Assembly (NCBI GenBank): GCA_022606425.2
Contig: JAHDVF020000997.1
Location: forward strand, 62,001 to 126,000
Length of the DNA: 64,000 nt
Reading direction: 5' to 3'
DNA from: Lepidostoma basale
Taxonomy: Eukaryota > Arthropoda > Insecta > Trichoptera > Lepidostomatidae
Below are positions 56,400 through 64,000 of the stretch, piece by piece. The notes beneath the pieces were generated by a model. That model was not told the DNA's origin. It saw only the letters and a list, made by a program, of their open reading frames with translations, and did not search any database. The translations under genes and the position numbers were made by a program. Every line of letters starts with the position of its first letter. Within the stretch, counting starts at the first letter, position 1.

Positions 56400-58430
56400 C
56401 TTTCACTCGACATATTTAAAATATACTATTTTGGTATAAACTGACTAGAAAATTTGATTTTTTTTCTGTTTGCTAGTAAAATTATATTTTCACGAAATAT
56501 TTGTAATGAGTGTTAGATTTCTGATGTTATTTCTTGTGTGTGACAAATATATGTTTTTAAATGCGGTGAGATGAGCAATTTTAATATTCAATATTGGTTT
56601 CAATATTTATCATATTAAGTTATCCGTAAAATATTTTCTCACTTTTCATAAAATCGTGAAATGTTATTTTTAATGTGGCTTTCTAAATTATACCTGCCTC
56701 CATCGCTTAAAAGAGTCGCAATATATCTTCTCTAAGTACCGTTAATAAATTTCGGAAGATTACATTAAAGACGAATCGAGCACAACTTAAACTCTTGATC
56801 GCCGCATTAGTTCATCAAGAAAAACACTGTTTTGTTATTCATTTGCACTAAATAATTTTGAGTTATTGTCTGCTGTTAACTTTTGGTAAGTGATACTTTT
56901 ACAGAAATATTACACATTTTCGTAAAATTTTCTGAAAATATGACGAAAATTGTCTTTGATTTACTAACATAAATATTTATTATTCAAATTTTTGGCTTTA
57001 CATTTCTCACTCTGTTCAAAAACTCATAAAATTAAGTATATTCTGTGAATACCTGCCTCTGGTTTCACCGGTAGGTGGAGCAATCAGTCTGCTGAACACG
57101 ATCTCCTCGGAGATCGACGTCATATAAGTGAAAGTACGTTCAGAAGACAAATACTTTTGACTTTGGAGAGTATCCTTTTTTTAAATCTTATAAAATTAAA
57201 ATTACATTTTCTGATACAACAGATGATATAAAACGAAAGACGTTGGAGATCTCATATATCGAGGAGATCTCATATTTTGAACAATAAAAACGGTGCTATA
57301 AGCGCTTGATGTCTGACGGTAACAACTTTAAATAAAATAAAATTGAAGTTATTAAATAAATTAATATTTAATCAAATGGACAAAACTTGTAATTTTTTAT
57401 GAAACCTCGTAAAAAATGCATGTTTAAAAAATCATTTAAAAAGCCAAATTTGATCACTTTTTATTTTGATAGTATACTCGTACATATTTTATTCGATTGT
57501 TGACATAAAAATATATTCTACTAATTAAATATCATAAAATGTCGTTATTCATAAATGGAGCTATGATTTAAAAAAATAATAGAGAAAGGAACTAAATTCA
57601 AACAAAAAAAATATATAAGAATATTTTTACGAGTTTAAACGCGAAATCGGTAGAATCGGAAGTTTAAATAAAAAATTTTGTTTTTTTTAATATTTTATTT
57701 CCATTGAAATCGCTTGTGCAAATCTATTTTGAATTACGTAATATAAAATAAAGTATTATTTCATATTGGCATCATATGTAGATCACTAACCTGTAAAAAA
57801 AAACTTCTGGAATTTTTTTTTAATGTTTAAATATTTTATAACATAATGTAAAACGGGGATTTTTAATTATTACTATTTTTTACATACTGTTAAATCGATA
57901 TATAAAATTATTTTTTAAATCCATTTATATTGTGTAATCACCACCCGCATAAATATTTAAATTGTTGTCATGATTTTTTTTTTTACGTAACATCCGCCTT
58001 ACTGGCATTATTGGAACCGACTGTATATTTTAAATGAAAAGTTCATTAAGAAAATTAAAAAAAACATTTTATTTTGTTTTTACTCACAATACATTGTATT
58101 ATATTTGCTGTGTTAAAATATCAAATGTCAATAGGCCTAACTGTCGAAGATAAAATGACTTCAAATTGCGTTTAAAAATCTTTCGAAAAATTCCATAATA
58201 ATTAAATTTGGAAGGCGTTATATCTTAAAAAAATAGACTTATACAATAACACTATCTTGTATTCTATTTAAAATATACACATCAAATGAATTCCAAAAGC
58301 TTTAAAAAAAAACTGTTATAAAATAGTACCCAATCGCTTTTTTATTATGCTGTATGCGAAGATACCTAATATCTGTATTTTTCTGTGACTTTTTAAAACT
58401 TAGCAGTTACCTAATACCACAGAAAAAAAT
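56400..58430. other. AT-rich non-coding DNA
   Basis: 57050-57130 is less AT-rich with GAGGAGATC-type short repeats near 57107 and 57258. Nothing else recognised. Confidence 0.4.
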
Positions 58431-58870
58431 CTGTTCGGCGCTTAATAAAACATTGTAGCTTGGAGCTTGTTTTTTTCGCGAGAGCTCTACAACAGTTGTA
58501 AAATTTTTCACGTTTTACGTAACATCCGATGGCCGATAGTTTTCGCAGAAATTCGCTGGCCGCGGCTGTATCGTGTTGACAATCTAGATCAGATGTGAGA
58601 TGAAACAATAAAATGGATACCGATTTAAATATTTTATTATCCAAGAGTAGTTGGAGAATTCGCGTGGGCCGTGTAGTACCTGAAATAGCCGGCAGAGGCG
58701 CCCTCGTCGGAAACTATGGGAGATGAAACAAGAAATAGGTGTATCACAAAGATGGCGCCTTGTGACCTCGGCCTTCGGGGCTATCGATTCATTTGGATAG
58801 AAATATCCGCGCGAACAGATGAAATTTATTTCTAGAAAGGGGACACACATTTTGATGCTCTCGTATATGT
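58431..58870. other. unique, GC-richer non-coding block
   Basis: Non-repetitive in the window, with two overlapping minus-strand open frames (58411-58644, 58584-58850) lacking domains. Contains AAGATGGCGCCTTGTGACCT at 58750, a YY1/Pho-like context (GATGGC). Confidence 0.35.
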
Positions 58871-59373
58871 ATAACTATGCGTGTAACTATGTTGTAAGTA
58901 AAGTGGGAACAAACTTATTTCGATTCACAAAAGTGCCCATTTTTAAATAAAATGGATCTGGAAAAATATACTTAAAGAACAAATTATTTTAAATCAACTG
59001 CAATCTAATGATAGGTAATATATTAAGTTATTGCAACGCCTTTAACTATTCAAAAAAAAATCAAATGATACTCATGAAACTACAAATTCATGAAAACTTA
59101 TTGAATTTTAGTATCCAGTAAAACAACATATATTTTATTAATTTTTTTGGCCCATAAATTATGTAATCTAGAAGACGATTTAAATTATTTTTTAATTATC
59201 AACAATTCAATAAATAAAAGGTGGTCTTTAAGCAAAAATAATATTTTCACCTAATTGTACTTATATGAAAAAAAAGTTTTATAAAGTTTTATAAAATTGA
59301 TACTCTTGCAGAAATCATTAATTCATTGTAACTATCCTGTCAATAAATGCAGTATTCAAATAATTATGATATC
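58871..59373. other. AT-rich non-coding DNA
   Basis: Nothing recognised. Confidence 0.4.
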
Positions 59374-59624
59374 GCACGTTGAAAACAAAAGTGACACTAT
59401 ACAAAAATCTCAATTTTTCAGTACGGTCATTTAAAGTTTTTGTGAGGTCAATAACTTGACTGTGAGTAGAAATATATCTAATGTTGTTGTTTTATATATT
59501 AGTTTAGATATTATTCTATCAGAATCTAGTTGATTTAAATTAGGTTAATAAGCAGGCAAAACTTTAAATGACCGTACTGAAAAATTGAGATTTTTGTATA
59601 GTGTCACTTTTGTTTTCAACGTGC
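59374..59624. repeat. MITE with perfect 67-bp inverted arms
   Basis: Positions 59374-59440 and 59558-59624 are exact reverse complements (67 of 67), starting GCACGTTGAAAACAAAAGTG. The 117-bp interior is AT-rich and non-coding. No clean TSD could be read. Confidence 0.9.
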
Positions 59625-59635
59625 TATATTATAGT

Positions 59636-59850
59636 TTGTGGCATAGAGGCAAGAACTACGACTGCCACACCGAAGGTCCCGGGTTCGATTACCGGCGATG
59701 GCAGTGCGATTGTCACACTGTCTTTGGTCTGGTAGAGAATTCACATGATAATAAAATGGCGATATAATTATTAGCTACTTATCAATATAATAGCTAAAAA
59801 TAAATTGTATACAGTAATTGGGCTCAAACAACGTGTTGTATACAATTTTT
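59636..59850 (+). mobile_element. tRNA-derived SINE
   Basis: Begins within a degraded head (GTGGCATAGAGGCAAGAACT), B box GGGTTCGATTACC, then the body to TTGGGCTCAAACAACGTGTT. Confidence 0.8.
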
Positions 59851-59962
59851 TTTTTAATTTGGAGATAAATGTGTATAATATTGTACACTACCACAATTCG
59901 AATATATTATATTTAAAAGGCTCTTTTAATATTGAACGAATTTGAATATTACTGATATTTTT

Positions 59963-60291
59963 TACGGATTAATTGTATCTCAATAGAGACGAAGATGCAA
60001 ATTGGAAACAGAATATGGTGGTCGAGGCGTTTACAGGACTTATGACCTGTCATTGGTTGGGTTAAGCGCACGCTTTATGTAATACAACATTCCCCATTCC
60101 CCCCATTTTACGACCACCACGTCTGACAATTTTTTGGAAGATGTATATATGCTACAATGTAGGGATATACTTCACTCAATCTTAATAGATGGCGCTAGTG
60201 TAGATTGAACTAAAAAATATGAAGTGTATCGATACATTGTAGCATATATCCAATTTGCATCTTCGTCTCTATTGAGATACAATTAATCCTT
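59963..60291. repeat. MITE (54.5-kb family) containing a second nested palindrome
   Basis: Outer arms of about 40 bp (GGATTAATTGTATCTCAATA from 59966 and its complement ending 60289) match perfectly. Inside, 60146-60249 forms its own hairpin with ATATATGCTACAATGTA / TACATTGTAGCATATAT arms. Confidence 0.85.
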
Positions 60292-60299
60292 AAAAATGA

Positions 60300-61240
60300 T
60301 AACCCGCAATGGGTAAAATCCAGTATTCGTCTACAAGTATTTGTATACATTCAAAATGTTGATATTTTTTTAATTTAGCATAACTCAAATCAATAGTATG
60401 GTATATTTTCGGGGTTCATTGGAACACTAATCTTCGCGGCAAGTACTGACCATTGAACCGCATGTAAAAATACATCCCAATGAAACTTTAATGGTCTATT
60501 TTGGTGCCTCAAAAGTGCCGGTTATTCGACCACATACATATTGTGTATGTTTCTGTCAAAATACTAAAAGTTTGTGTTTATTTTCGGCACAAATGTAAAC
60601 TCAATGTTATTTCTGTCCGAAAATTGGTATAAATAAAATCTCAGCTCTAAGTTAAATTTGACCTCAGGGTGCTTTTAACGTTGTGGGGTATATTATCATA
60701 TATTTTAGTTCTTTAGAAAATATAATCCTTTTTTATTTATTTTTGGAAGTATTTTCCCAGAATAATAATTGACGGATTACTATACCCGTTTAATTTTAAT
60801 GCTATAATTTTACTTCTGAATTATTTTTTCATATTTATTTAAATTATCTTGTAATTTAATTTAATTATCTGTGCATGAGATGTTTACTTTCCTCAACATT
60901 TTTTTATCCATTCAATAAGAAAAAGGTCGTCTTAGTAAAAAAAAAAATTTTCACATTTGGAAAATAAGTTACTTTAGAATTTTCTTTTCGCATTTTTTAA
61001 ATTATCGTGTAATTGAATTTAATTCTCTATTCATTATATGAGATGTGGTACTTTCCTCAAAATAAAATGTTTCAAAGAACAAATTCTTTTTATTTATTTC
61101 ATTGTTTTCAAATGTGAAGCGAGTAATATAATTTAAGATTTTTTTTCGAATAAAATTTTTATGTTTGTGTGTGTTTTTTTGTCAACTTTATTTTATGTTT
61201 CCACAATCACATTTATTACTATAAAAATATAAAAATCACA
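60300..61240. other. AT-rich non-coding DNA
   Basis: 60300-60360 echoes 54510-54550 (GGGTAAAATCCAGTAT). Otherwise nothing. Confidence 0.4.
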
Positions 61241-61244
61241 CGAT

Positions 61245-61590
61245 TCAATTCAATCGAAGCAAGAGCAGACACTGTCAGAACCAAACATCTCTTAAGAGTA
61301 GCAGAAAACAGAATATTGCGACCTATTGTGGGGAGAACCCTTAGTGATAGGATAACCAATGAAGAAATTCGCAAATCATTGAAGACATAGTGAGATGGAG
61401 TAGGCAGAAAAGACGATTCTGGAGAGACCACATCGAGAGAATGGATCCAGCAAGAATTCCTAATATCATGATGCACGAGACTCCAGAGGGCCGTCGACCA
61501 CCAAAGAGATGAAGTGAAGACTGGTCGTCTTTATCACAGGAGGAAAGTTGATATCCTGCATAAACAGATCGCAAGATCTACAATCAGAAG
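61245..61590 (+). mobile_element. RTE-type family B fragment
   Basis: Reads IEARADTVRTKHLLRVAENR, ILRPIVGRTLSDRITNEEIR, then in other frames RRFWRDHIERM-like and GRRPPKR codons, ending in AGAAGAAGAA. Frameshifted after 61380. Confidence 0.75.
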
Positions 61591-61599
61591 AAGAATATT

Positions 61600-62000
61600 C
61601 AATTTCATTCGATTTTGCGACAAAGCGATTGAAAATAATGCATAGACAACGTACGTATTTTCTTGTACGTTTCGAGAAATGTTTGTATACAAGCCCGTTC
61701 GCATTATTATTGTTCATCGCTTTGTCAATTTTCGCCCCAAAACAACAAGCCAAAATACCATCGCCCAGCGATTTTCCCGCAAGGCAAAGCCAAGAATCCG
61801 GTGTAACCTTGATAACAAAAACATGGCCGATTGTAACAAACAAATATATTTTATTTGGATCAGTGCCTATCCGACGACACGTTAATGGCGGCAATTATAA
61901 AATCGGGATTTCTGTACTATTATTTTATTATAAATATCTGTATTTCGTTTATCACGAGGTCTCCCTGCCACTAAACGATTACAAGCATAATTAATTTTGT
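61600..62000. other. unique, less AT-rich block with overlapping open frames
   Basis: Open for 148 codons on plus (61548-61994) and 142 on minus (61466-61894), but neither shows a domain or family match, and both run into the LINE fragment. Likely non-coding. Confidence 0.35.
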
Positions 62001-62198
62001 TTCATAACATTTTCAAAACATATTCATTTAAATACGCGTCATCAATGGTTAGTCATACGACACTACTTACCTAGTTAAAAAAATGTTTATATAAATAACA
62101 AGTTATTTACCTTAACTTGTTTTTTATATCTAAAATTTATCTTTGCTTGATTGAATTAAGCTAAATTAAATTAAAAACAAATGTATGTGGGAGATTAC

Positions 62199-62204
62199 TT
62201 TATT
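62199..62204 (-). terminator. poly(A) signal AATAAA for the subunit-e gene
   Basis: TTTATT on the plus strand reads AATAAA on the minus strand, 57 bases after the stop of the ATP synthase e frame. The hexamer is common in AT-rich DNA, so its support is positional only. Confidence 0.45.
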
Positions 62205-62260
62205 TAAACAAACTAACAATAAAAAATATTATTTCAATAACTTTACATACAAACATTATT

Positions 62261-62524
62261 TTACAAATTGTCGAATAATGTTCCCGCTTCTAGTTTTTTA
62301 ACTTGCTCAGCTTCGTAAATAGCATTAACTCTTTTTTCTTCTGCTATCCTGATGTCTCTCTTAATTTTGGCCTCTGCCGCCTTTTTTCGATCATCGATCG
62401 CACATAAACGGTACTTTTCGCGCCTTGCTATGCCCCTGTTGATACCAAAAATTACAAAAACATATCTCGCAAACTTTATCAATCCAGATATTTGCACCGG
62501 TGGGCCAAATGGCAATGTCATCAT
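62261..62524 (-). CDS. ATP5ME: mitochondrial ATP synthase subunit e (intronless copy)
   Basis: An 87-residue protein in one uninterrupted frame. Subunit e is a small inner-membrane protein of the F1Fo ATP synthase that helps dimerise the complex at cristae. The sequence shows the family layout: an N-terminal PPVQISGLIKFARY segment (residues 8-21) like the PPV-x-VSPLIKFGRY start of insect and mammalian subunit e, one hydrophobic stretch (about 15-33), a GxxxG dimerisation motif at G27-G31, then a basic/acidic amphipathic tail rich in Lys, Glu and Ala (about 34-80). Length fits the family. Two ATGs open the frame (62522-62524 and 62519-62521). AATAAA lies on the minus strand at 62199-62204, 57 bases past the stop. 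No intron interrupts it and no poly(A) tract or TSD is visible, so it is either a naturally single-exon gene or an old retrocopy. The C-terminal half is well diverged (for example C41 and a YEAEQVKK stretch). Family assignment is fairly sure; expression is unknown. Confidence 0.8.
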   Translation of the reverse strand: MMTLPFGPPVQISGLIKFARYVFVIFGINRGIARREKYRLCAIDDRKKAAEAKIKRDIRIAEEKRVNAIYEAEQVKKLEAGTLFDNL

Positions 62525-63229
62525 TAAATTATTATCACATGAATTATTGTGAATAATACGTTCCGAGTTTTAAACCTCGGACAAATTAAGGAATTTGACA
62601 TTTAAAAAATTGAAATGCGACTGATTTTGTTTCCATCTAAAGTTTAAAATTCGAACAAAAGTAGTTATATTTTTATTCAAATATGCGAAAAAGTACTAAT
62701 CGAAATCGAACACCGAAATATGGGGTAATTATCAATTCGGTAAAATTTTATTAAAATTTTACATGAATTCTACTACTTTATTTTATATACGAGTATTCGA
62801 GCACTTTTGATTTAAAATTAGATTTTAAATGAATGTTTATTTTCCATTGTTCTGTATCATCGTGTGAAACCTAATTGGCTTTACAGAAAGTATGTGATTA
62901 AACATATACTTTACAAATTGGAGCGATTTATTCGAGTGAAACTCTCAAATTAACAGTGAGAAACTGTGAGAATTTTTCCATGGGTTCAAAGTGTATTTAA
63001 TTACGCTATTATAACGTTGAATAAACGTGTTATGTATCTACATTACTTTAATTTATCGCATGCAAATTATGATGTTTTTAACATTTTTCTCTTTTGTATT
63101 TTGTGCGACTCAAAAATATGTAGGTACCTATATGTTTATTTGTTTATGCAAATAGCTGGAAAAAAATCTCTTTATCGACCAAAATCAAATATAAATAGCT
63201 TAAAGATTTAAAAAATCTCTATATGGTCA
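62525..63229. other. AT-rich DNA upstream of the subunit-e gene
   Basis: Presumably contains that gene's promoter on the minus strand; no TATA box or other element could be assigned with confidence. Confidence 0.35.
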
Positions 63230-63660
63230 ATCTAAATAATCAGGATGGTCAGAGATCTCTGGTGGACGAGTCACATCGTAACTGCTATACCGTCGACTCT
63301 GGAATATTTTGTTATGATAATGGATGTGTCTTCAACACAATCTGTTATCAGTGCATCCCGCCGTGCACTAGGTCAAGTGCGCCGGTTCGCAAGTCAGGAA
63401 GGCCACTGCCCGCGCGCTATAAATAATGGCGGCAACGGCTATCTCCAATTATAGCCACTTGGGCGGGAGCCAGCGCTGGTGGCGATGCGCGCGCACCCAT
63501 CAGGCCACAAAGAAGCACACTGCTACCGCGACGTTCAAACTGCAGACATTTGAATTTTCGAACGTCTATGAACCGCTCACGTGCTTCTGGCAGAAAATTC
63601 ATGTTCTTTTTATGGCTTTTCATCCGTCAAAAATAATTTAAATGCGTCCGCGATGCATTT
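63230..63660. other. unique, GC-richer non-coding block
   Basis: The least AT-rich stretch at this end of the window. Short open frames on both strands overlap without domains. TATAAATAATGG at 63418-63429 could be a core promoter motif; unsupported otherwise. Confidence 0.35.
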
Positions 63661-64000
63661 GAAGAAGTTGCTATTTACTAGAAAATTTATAGAGCCAGGT
63701 TTATAATTAAAAAAGATTAATATGCAGATCAAGCAATAAAACACTTTTTCAACTAGAAAAACAGATTAAGTAATATAACACATCGAATTATTATGAACAG
63801 GTACTTAATGTTTATTTAAAATTTGAAATGAAATAGTTCCTATTTATAAAGAAAAAATAATTTACTCCAAAATCGCTTGCTTTCGGTGTCAACTTCAATT
63901 TTCGTGTTTTGGGAGACAAATAATTGATATAGAATTTTCAAAGCGTGATGTTTTATATCTTAGCGTGCAAAACCAACCTGCCTAGGGTAACGCCGATAGA

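Noticed and set aside
61466..61994. Overlapping 142- and 148-codon frames on opposite strands
   Set aside because: No domain, and each extends into a LINE fragment. Mutual overlap suggests openness through composition.

Overview
The window looks like nuclear DNA from an insect, possibly a lepidopteran (the order is only a guess). It is AT-rich with very little coding sequence. It holds many 5'-truncated non-LTR retrotransposon tails, tRNA-derived SINEs, hairpin MITEs, mariner/IS630 transposase remnants and hAT- and pogo-like non-autonomous elements. There are no bacterial operons, ribosome-binding sites, CRISPR arrays, rRNA genes or free-standing tRNA genes. Most long open frames are either retrotransposon C-termini or their antisense shadows.

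Host genes are sparse. The clearest is a compact intronless minus-strand ORF at 62261-62524 encoding a diverged mitochondrial ATP synthase subunit e (GxxxG motif, AATAAA downstream). Two short plus-strand segments look like coding first exons: 6898-6949 (acceptor, ATG, 9 codons, GTGAGT donor) and 42695-42736 (insect-type ATG context, 14 codons, GTGAGC donor). Both end in phase 0. They could be alternative N-terminal exons of one long plus-strand gene, with the rest of the window as its intron. That link is inference, and no downstream exon was recognised.

Layout. 0.2-3.5 kb: nested RTE-type retrotransposon tails, a tandem duplication and a pogo/Tigger-like element inside an RTE copy. 5-8 kb: mariner remnant, an inverted SINE pair, the first candidate exon and another RTE copy. 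8-16.5 kb: fragments of several LINE families, a 246-bp TIR element and a truncated hAT MITE. 17-23 kb: RTE copy with target-site duplication (TSD), three-copy hairpin family, LINE fragments and a 42-bp-arm hairpin. 23-32 kb: mostly unique AT-rich sequence with islands of higher complexity, a C-rich block and a three-unit tandem repeat. 32-41.9 kb: the densest nest (longest RTE ORF, hAT MITE, mariner-type MITE, SINEs, inverted repeats, RTE copies with TSDs). 42-42.8 kb: candidate promoter and first exon. 43-58 kb: hairpin MITEs, LINE tails, a deleted IS630/mariner-type transposase and a 134-bp (AT)n tract. 58-64 kb: SINE, a MITE with perfect 67-bp arms, a nested palindrome, a LINE fragment, the ATP synthase e gene and a GC-richer terminal block.

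No new multi-gene system was found. The most notable content is the layered transposon stratigraphy, the intronless subunit-e gene and the possible alternative first exons.
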